This document shows, in pieces, positions 7,987 to 16,924 of a stretch of DNA of 24,693 nucleotides (the first letter of the stretch is position 1; the number at the start of each line of letters is the position of its first letter). The translations under genes were made by a program, and so were the position numbers. This DNA is from Bacteroidales bacterium (GTDB taxonomy: Bacteria; Bacteroidota; Bacteroidia; Bacteroidales; UBA932): contig JAFZGK010000128.1 of NCBI GenBank assembly GCA_017555445.1, positions 1-24,693 of the forward strand, in the 5' to 3' direction. The notes under the pieces are model-generated. The model worked only from the letters and a program-made list of their open reading frames with translations, searched no databases and had not been told where the DNA came from.

Positions 7987-9390
7987 CTATAATTGTTCAA
8001 GAACATCCATTGTGACCTGAATGTCATCCTTGTCGCTTTCATACAATGGCTTTGCAGCCTCTTCTTCAGCTCTGAGCTTCTTCTGAGCCATTCGGCTGAT
8101 GGAAAGAATCACGCCGAACGCTATGCAGAACACGATGAATGCAAAGCTTCCGTGGCTGATCAGCGGCAGAGTCTGACCTGTCATAGGCATCAGACCCACA
8201 TTCACCATCATATGCATGAATGCCTGGCCCGTGATCAGAATGCTGAGTCCGCCCACAGCGATCTTCGCATATTCGTTGCTGCAGTTCTTTGCTATAAGTG
8301 CGCCTCTGGCGAGCAAGGTGACATAAAGGAATAGAATTATGATTCCGCCTATAAGTCCATACTCCTCTATGATGAAACTGTACATGTAGTCACCATAGAT
8401 GTTGGATACAACATATTTCTGTGTACTGTTACCGCTGTGCTTTCCAAGGATTCCTCCCTCGTGTACAGCAATCTTTGCGCTGTAAGGCTGCCTGATCGCG
8501 TCAACTGCCTTCTGGAACTCGATGGTTCCCGGTCTCAGACCTTCGAGTCTTCTGGTTGCATCATAATCCGCCTGCACACGGCTGATCAGAGTCTTGACAC
8601 GCTTGATCTTTGTTCCGCCTGAAGCGAAATGGATACCTATGAGTGCGCCCACCACTGCCAGTCCGAGAAGTCCTGTAAAAACGATCTCCTTTTTCGGAAG
8701 GTCGCAGATGAGAAGGACCACGATGAGTATGAATCCTATGAAAAGTGCACTGGAGTTACTTCCAGGCATGATAAGTCCGCATACGATGGCAATAGGAAGA
8801 TACATGTAGATGAGACGCTTTCCAAGCGGACTTGCAAGTACATGCAGATACTTCGTGCCGGTAAACCAGTTGGCCACCTTCAGGTAATTGCTCTTTTTGC
8901 TCTTCTTCAGTGACTCCTGGTCTTTCTTGTAGGCATGCATGGCCCAGGCCAGATACAGCACCATCGCCACCTTCACCACCTCAAAGACATGGAACTGCTG
9001 TCCGAGTATCCTCAAGGTTCTCCATGCGCCGTTGATATATTCCGCTACGATGACTCCCGGTATCTTCACATGACAGTCAAGCAGAACGAGGAAGAAGACG
9101 GATACGGCAAATCCCAGTTTGGAAAGTGCCCTGAACGCGCCGATCCACGGCACCTTGTACAGGCCGAAGGTGATGGCGAGTCCCAGACCTGTCACCATCA
9201 CATGCTCTGTGATGAAGTCGATCCTGTCCTTCGATCCCTCGCGTAGCAGGGAAGTGGAAGAAAATATTGCAAGAATGGAGAACATGGACAGCAACAGCAC
9301 GATTATCCACACCACCTTGTCGCCTTCAATGCTGTCGATGGTGCGCCAGAACCAGTTCTTTTCCGTATCCTTATGCTGTTTGTCTGTCAT
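7987..9390 (-). CDS. ftsW: SEDS-family peptidoglycan glycosyltransferase FtsW
   Basis: Polytopic septal peptidoglycan polymerase that works with the neighbouring FtsI-type PBP. Many hydrophobic segments run between residues 26 and 435, with a large extracytoplasmic loop at about 255-335. That loop has GKHSGNSTQKY (317-327) and IYGDYMYSFIIEEYGLIGG (331-349), and D334 is the likely counterpart of the SEDS catalytic aspartate. The usual LPxxSYGGSS motif is altered to LPLISHGSFAF (408-418). A charged cytoplasmic tail of about 30 residues follows. 467 residues. The ATG overlaps the murD stop by one base (TAATG), with GAGGA 7 nt upstream. Cluster position between murD and murG favours FtsW over RodA. 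Confidence 0.94.
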   Translation of the reverse strand: MTDKQHKDTEKNWFWRTIDSIEGDKVVWIIVLLLSMFSILAIFSSTSLLREGSKDRIDFITEHVMVTGLGLAITFGLYKVPWIGAFRALSKLGFAVSVFFLVLLDCHVKIPGVIVAEYINGAWRTLRILGQQFHVFEVVKVAMVLYLAWAMHAYKKDQESLKKSKKSNYLKVANWFTGTKYLHVLASPLGKRLIYMYLPIAIVCGLIMPGSNSSALFIGFILIVVLLICDLPKKEIVFTGLLGLAVVGALIGIHFASGGTKIKRVKTLISRVQADYDATRRLEGLRPGTIEFQKAVDAIRQPYSAKIAVHEGGILGKHSGNSTQKYVVSNIYGDYMYSFIIEEYGLIGGIIILFLYVTLLARGALIAKNCSNEYAKIAVGGLSILITGQAFMHMMVNVGLMPMTGQTLPLISHGSFAFIVFCIAFGVILSISRMAQKKLRAEEEAAKPLYESDKDDIQVTMDVLEQL

Positions 9391-10724
9391 TAGAGATTCC
9401 TCACTGCTTCCTTGAATTTCCTTCCTCTGTCCTCATAGTTCTTGAAGAGGTCGAAGCTTGCGCAGCATGGTGAGAGGAGGACCACATCACCTGAAGCCGA
9501 GATCGAGTCGGCAAGCTTTACTGCCTCTTCAGCAGAAGTTACATCATATGTCTGGGCAACGATGCCGTCGAATGCCTCATGAAGCTTCGCATTATCAACA
9601 CCCATGCAGATGAGGGCCTTCACCTTCTCCTTCACGAGCGGAACGAGTGTGCTGTAGTCATTGCCTTTGTCAGTGCCGCCTGCGATCCATACTATAGGAC
9701 GGGTCTGGCACTCGAGTGCATACCATGCAGCATCAACGTTAGTTGCCTTCGAGTCGTTGATATAGAGTACATCCCTGATGCTCAATACCTTCTCCAATCT
9801 GTGCTCTACAGCCTGGAATGATGCGAGACCGTCACGGATGACTGCATTGTCGATGTCCATGGCCTTTGCAGCTAGAGCAGCAGCCATAGAATTGTATATA
9901 TTGTGCTTACCGCCGAGAGCAAGTTCCTGGAGGTACATGTCGCATTCCTCTTCCTTGAAGCGGACGATCATTCTGTCACCATCAACATATGCGCCCTGCT
10001 CCACGACAGTCTTCTGAGTGAACGGAAGCATCTTTGCCTTCATCACGATCTGGTTGAGATGATTTACAGTGATCTCATCATCCGAACAGAAGATGAAGCA
10101 GTCCTCGCTGGACATGTTGCGTGTCACGCGGAACTTAGCCTTCACGTAGTTCTCCATCTTGTAGCTGTATCTGTCGAGATGGTCAGGAGTGATGTTGGTG
10201 ATGATGGCGATGTCTGCCTTGAAGTCATACATGTTGTCGAGCTGGAAGCTGCTGAGCTCCAGTACATAGATGTCGTATGACTCGGTAGCCACCTGGTAGG
10301 CGTAGCTCTTTCCGATGTTACCGCCGAGACCCACGTTGAGACCCGCCTGGCAGAGAAGGTGATAGATGAGGGAAGTGGTAGTGGTCTTTCCGTTGCTTCC
10401 GGTGATGCAGATCTTCTTCGCATTGTCATATCTGCCTGCGAATTCAATCTCCGAGATTATGCCGATGCCCTTTTCCTCGATCTTCTTCACCATAGGTGCG
10501 GTCGAAGGAATGCCGGGGCTCTTGATCACCTCGTCAGCATTGAGGATGAGTTCCTCTGTATGGCATCCCTGCTCAAAAGGGATCTCCCACTTTTCGAGCA
10601 TCTGCGCATATTCCTCTGTAATCTTTCCCATATCGGAAAGAAATACATCAAAACCTTTTGTCTTTGCGAGCACAGCGGATCCTACACCGCTTTCTCCACC
10701 TCCTAAAATAACGATTCTTGACAT
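9390..10724 (-). CDS. murD: UDP-N-acetylmuramoyl-L-alanine--D-glutamate ligase
   Basis: Adds D-glutamate to UDP-MurNAc-L-Ala in the cytosol. The N-terminal domain begins MSRIVILGGGESGVGSAVLA, typical of MurD. The ATP-binding P-loop is TGSNGKTTTTSLIYHLL (108-124) in the MurD GSNGKTT form. The C-terminal domain contains YINDSKATNVDA and WIAGGTDKG segments, the usual MurD signatures. 444 residues, normal length. It is separated from mraY by 13 nt and overlaps ftsW by one base. No oddity seen. Confidence 0.97.
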   Translation of the reverse strand: MSRIVILGGGESGVGSAVLAKTKGFDVFLSDMGKITEEYAQMLEKWEIPFEQGCHTEELILNADEVIKSPGIPSTAPMVKKIEEKGIGIISEIEFAGRYDNAKKICITGSNGKTTTTSLIYHLLCQAGLNVGLGGNIGKSYAYQVATESYDIYVLELSSFQLDNMYDFKADIAIITNITPDHLDRYSYKMENYVKAKFRVTRNMSSEDCFIFCSDDEITVNHLNQIVMKAKMLPFTQKTVVEQGAYVDGDRMIVRFKEEECDMYLQELALGGKHNIYNSMAAALAAKAMDIDNAVIRDGLASFQAVEHRLEKVLSIRDVLYINDSKATNVDAAWYALECQTRPIVWIAGGTDKGNDYSTLVPLVKEKVKALICMGVDNAKLHEAFDGIVAQTYDVTSAEEAVKLADSISASGDVVLLSPCCASFDLFKNYEDRGRKFKEAVRNL

Positions 10725-10737
10725 ATCCGGATCGTCC

Positions 10738-12015
10738 TTATCTAAGTTTTAACATTGCTATCGTGATGACTGCCAGTATGATTCCGATGATCCAGAATCT
10801 TACTGTGATCTTTGCTTCCTGCATAGCCCTTGCAGGCTTCTGTATGAGGGCAGGAATACCCTCCTTCTGGTAATGGTGGTGCAGAGGAGCCATCTTGAAG
10901 ATTCTCTTGCCCTGTCCATATTTCTTCTTTGTGTACTTGAAATAGAATCTCTGCATGAGCACCGAAAGGCTCTCGACGAAGAAGATTCCGCAGAGGATCG
11001 GAAGAAGCAGCTCCTTTCTGATGAGGATCGCACACACTCCGATGATACCTCCGAGCATGAGGCTTCCTGTGTCACCCATGAACACCTGGGCAGGGTAGGC
11101 ATTGTACCAGAGGAAACCGATAAGGGCTCCCACGAATGCCGCCATGAACACAGCGATCTCACCGCTTCCCGGGATATACATGATGTTGAGGTATTCGGCG
11201 TTGAGGATGTTACCCGAAAGCCATGCGAAGATTCCGAGGACCACACCCACAATCGCAGAACTACCGGTCGCAAGTCCGTCGATTCCGTCTGTGAGATTGA
11301 CACCGTTCGAACATGCAGTGATGACCACGATGATCATGAGGACATAGATGCCCCATTTGCAGTACCATCCCCATGTGCCCTTGAATGGCGAGAGCCAGCT
11401 GTAGTCGAACTCATGGTTCTTGATGAACGGAATGGTTGTCTTTGTGCTCTTGATCACGTCATGCTTCTCCACAATCTGCACAGTCTCAGTCACTTCGCTG
11501 CCCTCAGCCACAGCGACAGTCTCCTCGACAGTGACCTTTTCTCTCACTACGATATCCTCACTGAAGCATACAGCAAGACCGATTGCCAGTCCGAGAAGGC
11601 ACTGCGCCATAAGCTTGCTCTTCTCGCTCATTCCCTCCTTGTTCTTCTTGAACACCTTGATGTAGTCGTCGGCGAATCCCACAAGGAAGAACCATACTGC
11701 ACTGATGAGCAGCAGGATGATGTATATGTTGGTAAGATCTGCGAAAAGAAGCACAGGGATGATGATGCCAAGGAAGATGATGACGCCGCCCATGGTAGGT
11801 GTGCCCTTCTTCTGCATCTGTCCCTCAAGTCCGAGGTCACGGATCTCTTCTCCGATCTGCTTCTTCTGTATCCAGCCGATCATCTTCTTACCGGCGATGA
11901 TCGAGAAGAGCATCGCGATGGTGAAAGAGAGGATCGCCCTGAATGACAGGTAATGGAAAAGTCCCTGTCCCGGTATGTCAAAGTCCTTCAAGAACTCAAA
12001 AAGATGATATATCAT
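10738..12015 (-). CDS. mraY: Phospho-N-acetylmuramoyl-pentapeptide transferase MraY
   Basis: Integral membrane enzyme that joins phospho-MurNAc-pentapeptide to undecaprenyl phosphate, giving lipid I. Signatures: the Asp pair GFADDYIK (113-120), NLTDGIDGLATG (240-251), MGDTGSLMLGG (313-323) and the triple histidine MAPLHHHYQKEG (375-386). It carries an insertion at about 153-205, between predicted membrane helices, rich in Val/Glu/Thr. This makes it 425 residues against about 360 in E. coli, a length I know from Bacteroidota MraY proteins. ATG at 12013-12015, 4 nt after the murE stop. In many bacteria murF sits between murE and mraY; here it does not. Confidence 0.97.
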   Translation of the reverse strand: MIYHLFEFLKDFDIPGQGLFHYLSFRAILSFTIAMLFSIIAGKKMIGWIQKKQIGEEIRDLGLEGQMQKKGTPTMGGVIIFLGIIIPVLLFADLTNIYIILLLISAVWFFLVGFADDYIKVFKKNKEGMSEKSKLMAQCLLGLAIGLAVCFSEDIVVREKVTVEETVAVAEGSEVTETVQIVEKHDVIKSTKTTIPFIKNHEFDYSWLSPFKGTWGWYCKWGIYVLMIIVVITACSNGVNLTDGIDGLATGSSAIVGVVLGIFAWLSGNILNAEYLNIMYIPGSGEIAVFMAAFVGALIGFLWYNAYPAQVFMGDTGSLMLGGIIGVCAILIRKELLLPILCGIFFVESLSVLMQRFYFKYTKKKYGQGKRIFKMAPLHHHYQKEGIPALIQKPARAMQEAKITVRFWIIGIILAVITIAMLKLR

Positions 12016-12019
12016 GTCT

Positions 12020-13504
12020 CTAAACCACTAAATCGTTAAAAATCTCTGCGACGATTTCCTTCTCGTCGAAATGCACCTTCTCGGTGCCTGTTATCTGATA
12101 GGTCTCATGACCCTTTCCGGCAAGCAGGATGGTAGCTCCCTGCCCTGCAAGCATCACAGCTGTGCGGATAGCCTCCCTTCTGTCCTCGATGAAGAGGGAC
12201 TTTGCTCTTCCGCTCAGGTCCATGCCTCCCTTGATCTCCGCCATGATGTCTGAAGTCTTCTCGGTGCGGCTGTTGTCCGAAGTCACGATGATCCTGTCAG
12301 CCATCTTCTGCGCTATCTTTCCCATCTCAGGTCTCTTGGTCCTGTCTCTGTCGCCTCCGCATCCGAAAAGACAGATGAGCTCTCTGTCCGGAGCGATCTC
12401 GCGGAGAGTCTTCAGTACATTCTCAAGAGCGTCAGGAGTGTGAGCATAGTCGATGATCACAGAAACATCCTTCGGTCCTCTGATGTTCTCGAGGCGGCCA
12501 GGTGCAGGTCTCAATGTGCTGAGAGCCACCAGAACCTCCTCAGGATCGGCGCCGAGGGTAACTGCTGTCGTGTAGATCGCAAGCAGGTTGTATGCATTGT
12601 GCTGGCCGATGAGGCAGCTCCATGCTTCGATGCCGTCAAACTTCAGAAGCATTCCCTCGAAGCTCTGCTCCACGACTCTGCAGGTGTGGTCAGCCATGCT
12701 TCTGAGCGAATAAGTCACTGGCTGGGCCTTGGTGTTCTGGAGCATCACCATTCCGTTGCGGTCATCGATATTGGTGATTGCATATGCATCGGAAGGGAGT
12801 GTGTCAAAGAAAAGCTTCTTGCATCTGAGATACTCCGCGAATGTCTTGTGATAGTCAAGATGGTCGTGAGTGAGGTTCGAGAAGATGCCGGCCTTGAACT
12901 TGAGGCCTGCAACTCTTTCCTGCTCGACTCCGATCGAGCTCACTTCCATGAAGCAGTAGCCGCATCCTGCCTCCACCATCTCGTTCATCAGAGAGTTGAT
13001 GGTGATCGGGTCAGATGTAGTGTTCACTGCCTCTGTTCCCTTTGTGCCCACGTAGTTGGCAATTGTAGAGAGGAGTCCGCAGTTGTATCCCATCGCAGTG
13101 AACATCCTGTGAAGGAGGGTCACTGTAGTAGTCTTTCCGTTGGTACCTGTGATTCCCACAAGAGTAAGCTTGTGAGACGGATTGTCATAGAAGTTTGCAG
13201 CGATGATGGCGAGAGCATGTCTTGAAGACCCGGCTTTCACGAGTGCAACTCCCTCGGCCTTCTCACCTGCAGCTGCCATCTGAGCCTCTGCGGCCTCCAT
13301 GTCCTCGCATACGATTGCGGCAGCACCCTTCTCCACAGCCGTAGCTATGAAGCTGTGTCCGTCGCTTGCATATCCCTTCACGGCAACGAACAGAGAGCCT
13401 GCAGCCACCTTTCTCGAGTCGTTGCAGACCGATGTGACATCGATTCCCGCGTCACCCTTGACAAGAGTGCATCCGCTGTCGCATATAACTTTTCCTAATA
13501 TCAT
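12020..13504 (-). CDS. murE: UDP-N-acetylmuramoyl-L-alanyl-D-glutamate--diamino acid ligase
   Basis: Adds the third residue, a diamino acid, to UDP-MurNAc-L-Ala-D-Glu. The P-loop is GITGTNGKTTTVTLL (117-131). The middle domain shows TTSDPITIN and SNLTHDHLDYH, and the C-terminal domain IIDYAHTPDALENVL (350-364) and GCGGDRDRTKRPEMG (381-395). The specificity loop reads DNSRTEKTSD (410-419). Meso-DAP enzymes normally have DNPR and lysine enzymes DNPA/DDPN-like forms, so the retained arginine argues for meso-DAP, although the proline is replaced by serine. 494 residues, normal. The ATG overlaps the ftsI stop by 4 nt. Confidence 0.96.
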   Translation of the reverse strand: MILGKVICDSGCTLVKGDAGIDVTSVCNDSRKVAAGSLFVAVKGYASDGHSFIATAVEKGAAAIVCEDMEAAEAQMAAAGEKAEGVALVKAGSSRHALAIIAANFYDNPSHKLTLVGITGTNGKTTTVTLLHRMFTAMGYNCGLLSTIANYVGTKGTEAVNTTSDPITINSLMNEMVEAGCGYCFMEVSSIGVEQERVAGLKFKAGIFSNLTHDHLDYHKTFAEYLRCKKLFFDTLPSDAYAITNIDDRNGMVMLQNTKAQPVTYSLRSMADHTCRVVEQSFEGMLLKFDGIEAWSCLIGQHNAYNLLAIYTTAVTLGADPEEVLVALSTLRPAPGRLENIRGPKDVSVIIDYAHTPDALENVLKTLREIAPDRELICLFGCGGDRDRTKRPEMGKIAQKMADRIIVTSDNSRTEKTSDIMAEIKGGMDLSGRAKSLFIEDRREAIRTAVMLAGQGATILLAGKGHETYQITGTEKVHFDEKEIVAEIFNDLVV

Positions 13505-15645
13505 TTGAGTACCACTTTTATGGTTTCACCTTTCTTATGTACCTTTCCGGCTGCCGGAGTCTGACTAGTCACATGACCGATTCCTTCAAACTCAAGCTTG
13601 TAGCCGTTGTTTTCAGCTGCATAGACTGCATCTGAAAGTCCCATTCCCTTCAGGTCCGGAACAGGAATCTCGCTTCCGCTGATGGTCGCGATGTATTCTG
13701 ACTTCATCTCCGGCACGCTGCCTCTTCCTGTGTAGGTCTCGCCCCAGCTGCTGTCCATGGACCAGATGTTGTCAACGATCTCCTTGTATGTCAGGGCAGG
13801 GAGATTACCTCCTCCGATGCTTGTCTTTCTCAGACCTGAATAGAGTACGACAATCGCAGTATATTTAGGAGCATCTGCAGGGAAGAATCCGACGAATGTC
13901 GCCTGATACTTTCTCCTTCCGTCCACAGATTCATATGGCCTGCCTTTCGCAGGGTTGTCGGTGCTGTCGAGCACGACTCTGGCTGTACCTGTCTTTCCTG
14001 CCACAACGCATTTCGCGTTTCTGAGCCTTGTCGCTGCAGTACCCTCCAATGTCACCATTGTAAGTGCCCTGGTAAGCGAGTCGGCTGTCTGCTTTGAACA
14101 GATGGAACCGTTCAGAATCTCCGGACCAAACTTCTTCACCACCTTTCCGTCCTTTTCATACGCCTCGATGATGTATGGCTTCATCATCTTTCCGTTGTTC
14201 GCGATGGCGTTGTAGAACGTCACGATGCTCAGCGGAGTCTCTCTCACGTTATATCCGATCGCAGCAGACACAAGGTCATACTTTCCCATCTTCGGGTCCG
14301 GCTTAGGAAGGACAGGCTTCGACTGCGCCCTCTCCCTCAGGTCGAACTCATATCCGTCATGCAGGTTGTACTCATAGAACTTGTCGATGAACTCATCAGG
14401 ACGATCCATGTAATAGTCTGCAACCAGTCTTCTGAACACATAGTTCGAAGATACCTTCAGTCCGTCCTCGACAGTGATGGTCTTCTTGCCAGTGTTTCTC
14501 TCATATCTCCTTGTCTCCTCACATGCGTTCAGCTGCGGGAAGTCCTTCATCAGACCGCCGTTGGTCGGCATTGTGGTGCTGAGGGTGGTCTTTCCTTCCT
14601 CAAGCAGAGTCATGAGAGTCGCCGTCTTGAAGATCGAACCAGGCTCGCCCGAGCGTGCGATCGCCATGTTGTAGATCTCTCCCAGCTCGCCTGCCGAATT
14701 CTTGAGCAGGTTGACCATCGCTCTCACCGCTCCGGTCTCCACGTCCATCACAACGACACATCCTCCTTCAACCTCAGGGTCCGAGAGTATATTCTTCCTC
14801 AGGGCCTTGTCGGCAATCTCCTGGATCTCGATGTCAAGAGTTGTCCTTATGTCAGTGCCGTCAACCGCCTCCACGATAGTGCTGTCCGGATCGACGATGC
14901 TGCCCCTGTCTGTCCTTCTCATCCACTGCGAACCCTCCGATCCGCGAAGAATGAAATCATAATAGCCCTCGATACCGATATGTCTGCTGTATGCCGGATT
15001 CTCCTTGTTGATCTTCACGTCACCTATCACACGTCCGGCCAGACTTCCATACGGATACTGCCTTGATTCCACGTCCCTTTTTATCATTCCGCTTCTGAAC
15101 TGCCCCTCATTAAAAAGCGGAAGCGACCTCAGCTTCAGATATGTGCTGTGGTCGATATTCTTTGTGATCGGAACATTCTTTCTGCCGCCTTTTTTCGAAT
15201 AACGGTTGGTTCGGATCAGGTTGTAGTAATAGTCTGCATCATGCCCGTCCTTGGCAAGAACCTTAGGAAGTTCGTAGCTGAGTCGCCGCGCCTTGTCCAT
15301 CCAGTCCTTCTCGAGCGAGTCCCTTTCCCTTGGAGTGTCAGCCTTCTCGAAATCCTCGAGCAGCACGGTGCAGTCCATATTGATGTCATACATCGGAGTC
15401 GAGATCGCCAGAAGGTTTCCGTTCCTGTCCATGATGGTACCTCTTTCCGGAGCATCCTTCTGTTCATATCGTGAGGGCAGGAAGTACTTTACAAGGTTGT
15501 TGTCAGGCTCCCACCTTGCCTGAAGATTGATGATCTGACCGATAATGACAACAGAAAGAAAGAGGAAGAACCAGTACATCCTTCTCAGGAGCCTGCTTAT
15601 CCTCAGTCCATCGTCTACCTTCTGTATGTCCTTATCCTTCATCAT
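13501..15645 (-). CDS. ftsI: FtsI-type class B penicillin-binding protein with PASTA domain
   Basis: Septal D,D-transpeptidase that cross-links peptidoglycan made by FtsW. A cytoplasmic basic stretch and one membrane anchor (about 23-42) are followed by the PBP dimerisation domain, starting at APERGTIMDRNGNLLA. The transpeptidase domain has the three active-site motifs: SIFK (337-340, nucleophile S337), SSN (399-401) and KTG (551-553). A single C-terminal PASTA domain (about 658-714) begins IPVPDLKGMGLSDAVYAA. 714 residues, long relative to E. coli FtsI (588) because of PASTA, in keeping with Bacteroidota and SpoVD-like PBPs. The first of two adjacent ATGs is chosen because it makes a 4-nt ATGA overlap with ftsL. 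Confidence 0.95.
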   Translation of the reverse strand: MMKDKDIQKVDDGLRISRLLRRMYWFFLFLSVVIIGQIINLQARWEPDNNLVKYFLPSRYEQKDAPERGTIMDRNGNLLAISTPMYDINMDCTVLLEDFEKADTPRERDSLEKDWMDKARRLSYELPKVLAKDGHDADYYYNLIRTNRYSKKGGRKNVPITKNIDHSTYLKLRSLPLFNEGQFRSGMIKRDVESRQYPYGSLAGRVIGDVKINKENPAYSRHIGIEGYYDFILRGSEGSQWMRRTDRGSIVDPDSTIVEAVDGTDIRTTLDIEIQEIADKALRKNILSDPEVEGGCVVVMDVETGAVRAMVNLLKNSAGELGEIYNMAIARSGEPGSIFKTATLMTLLEEGKTTLSTTMPTNGGLMKDFPQLNACEETRRYERNTGKKTITVEDGLKVSSNYVFRRLVADYYMDRPDEFIDKFYEYNLHDGYEFDLRERAQSKPVLPKPDPKMGKYDLVSAAIGYNVRETPLSIVTFYNAIANNGKMMKPYIIEAYEKDGKVVKKFGPEILNGSICSKQTADSLTRALTMVTLEGTAATRLRNAKCVVAGKTGTARVVLDSTDNPAKGRPYESVDGRRKYQATFVGFFPADAPKYTAIVVLYSGLRKTSIGGGNLPALTYKEIVDNIWSMDSSWGETYTGRGSVPEMKSEYIATISGSEIPVPDLKGMGLSDAVYAAENNGYKLEFEGIGHVTSQTPAAGKVHKKGETIKVVLK

Positions 15646-15998
15646 TTCTTCAATTTGTCAGCCGGCTTCTGAGGCGGCTGCACTTTCGATCCCATTTCGT
15701 TGAGGATGTCCTCGACCTTGCCCATCCTGTCCATCTGCACCAGTTCATAGGTCATCTGAGTGTTCTGAATCCTCAGTTCCTTCAATATGTCGTTGTTCTT
15801 CTCCACCCTGAGCATTGTCTGCTCAGCCATATAGCTCCACCAGATGCTCATGCATCCGAGGAAGAAAAGCCATAATATATAAGGGAAGGCTCTGTCCACC
15901 CTCATTCTAAGCACGAGGTCTCCACGTCCGAGGGCAATGATGAACTCCTTCACCGCGCCTGCCGCCGCCTTCCAGCTCCAGTTCCTGAAAATGCTCAT
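15642..15998 (-). CDS. ftsL: FtsL-like divisome protein
   Basis: Small bitopic protein predicted to bridge FtsQ/FtsB and the FtsW-FtsI synthase. The identity rests on architecture and position rather than strong motifs. It has an N-terminal cytoplasmic segment of about 35 residues, one aromatic-rich transmembrane helix (about 37-58) and a leucine/methionine heptad-like coiled coil (about 60-100). A short Pro/Lys tail follows. 118 residues, and it lies between rsmH and ftsI as ftsL does in other bacteria. An upstream TTG would add seven residues and overlap rsmH by 17 nt. The ATG at 15996-15998, preceded directly by GGAG and placed 4 nt after the rsmH stop, is the better start. Confidence 0.85.
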   Translation of the reverse strand: MSIFRNWSWKAAAGAVKEFIIALGRGDLVLRMRVDRAFPYILWLFFLGCMSIWWSYMAEQTMLRVEKNNDILKELRIQNTQMTYELVQMDRMGKVEDILNEMGSKVQPPQKPADKLKK

Positions 15999-16002
15999 CT
16001 CC

Positions 16003-16908
16003 TTAAAGTTTTTCGGCAATTCTCAATTTGGCGCTTCGTGCCCTTGTATTGGAAGCTATCTCACTCTCCTGCGGAAGGATAGGCTTTCGGTTCACCGCAG
16101 CAAGAGGTGCTGTGATGTTTCCGTAGAAATCCTTCTCCACCTTTCCTTCGATATTTCCTGTCTTGATGAAGTTCTTCACCATTCTGTCTTCCAGCGAGTG
16201 ATAAGTTATGACCACCAGCTTTCCACCCTCCTTGAGCGACTTTGCCGCTCCGCTGAGGAACTTCTCAAGCGACTTCATCTCCTGGTTCACTTCGATTCTC
16301 AGAGCCTGGTACACCTTTGCAAGGAACTTATGCTCGGCAAACTTCGGAAGAGCGCTCTCGATAGCCTTGCCAAGCTCCGCAGTAGTGTTGATCGGAGCAA
16401 TCTCACGCGCCTTGCAGATGAGCTGTGCGATCTTTCTGCTGTTGTCCACCTCGCCATAGAGTCTGAGTATCCTTTCGAGATCCTGCTGCTCATAGCTGTT
16501 GATGATGTCAGCCGCAGTAGTAGATGCCTCCTGGTTCATTCTCATGTCAAGAGGTGCATCGTATCTGAAAGAGAATCCTCTCTCAGCTGTGTCGAACTGA
16601 TGTGATGAAACTCCGAGGTCGGCGAGGACTCCGTCGATACCCTCCTTGTATCCCTGATGAAGGATATGGTTGTGAATCCAACGGAAATCACTTCGTATAA
16701 GCGTGAGTCTGTCATCGTCGGGACGGTTGGCGATAGCGTCGCTGTCTCTGTCGAACGAGATGACATGACCTTCAGGGGACAACCTTCTGAGAATCTCTCC
16801 GGTGTGTCCTCCTCCGCCGAATGTGGCGTCAGCGTATGTTCCTGATTGTGAGCTGATCAAAGCAGAAACGCTTTCATCAAGCAATACTGGAATGTGGTAC
16901 TCGGACAT
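16003..16908 (-). CDS. rsmH: 16S rRNA (cytosine-1402-N4)-methyltransferase RsmH (MraW)
   Basis: SAM-dependent enzyme that methylates N4 of C1402 in the decoding centre of 16S rRNA. The family N-terminus HIPVLLDESV (5-14) and the SAM loop DATFGGGGHTGEIL (27-40) are visible. FSFRYDAPLDMRMN and VVITYHSLEDRMVKNFI are further MraW signatures. The C-terminus NTRARSAKLRIAEKL matches the family ending. 301 residues, normal. It starts 16 nt after the mraZ stop behind a strong AGGAGG and ends 4 nt before ftsL. In nearly all dcw clusters rsmH follows mraZ, as here. Confidence 0.97.
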   Translation of the reverse strand: MSEYHIPVLLDESVSALISSQSGTYADATFGGGGHTGEILRRLSPEGHVISFDRDSDAIANRPDDDRLTLIRSDFRWIHNHILHQGYKEGIDGVLADLGVSSHQFDTAERGFSFRYDAPLDMRMNQEASTTAADIINSYEQQDLERILRLYGEVDNSRKIAQLICKAREIAPINTTAELGKAIESALPKFAEHKFLAKVYQALRIEVNQEMKSLEKFLSGAAKSLKEGGKLVVITYHSLEDRMVKNFIKTGNIEGKVEKDFYGNITAPLAAVNRKPILPQESEIASNTRARSAKLRIAEKL

Positions 16909-16915
16909 GTTCAGG

Positions 16916-16921
16916 CCTCCT
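16916..16921 (-). promoter_or_regulatory. Strong Shine-Dalgarno site for rsmH
   Basis: The minus strand reads AGGAGG in the mraZ-rsmH gap, 7 nt before the rsmH ATG. It matches the anti-SD core fully. This is noteworthy because Bacteroidota usually make little use of SD pairing and most other starts in this window have no comparable site. Confidence 0.6.
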
Positions 16922-16924
16922 ATG

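Noticed and set aside
10873..11946. 357-codon open frame on the plus strand opposite mraY
   Set aside because: It is antisense to a certain, fully conserved membrane enzyme. Its product is a His/Asp/Glu-rich string, without membrane segments or motifs, as expected from the reverse complement of hydrophobic codons.
12440..13225. 261-codon open frame on the plus strand opposite murE
   Set aside because: Shadow of murE: no start context and no recognisable domain.
15999..16019. TTG start of ftsL overlapping rsmH by 17 nt
   Set aside because: The downstream ATG at 15996-15998 has GGAG in front and leaves a 4-nt gap to rsmH, in line with the spacing of the other genes in the cluster.
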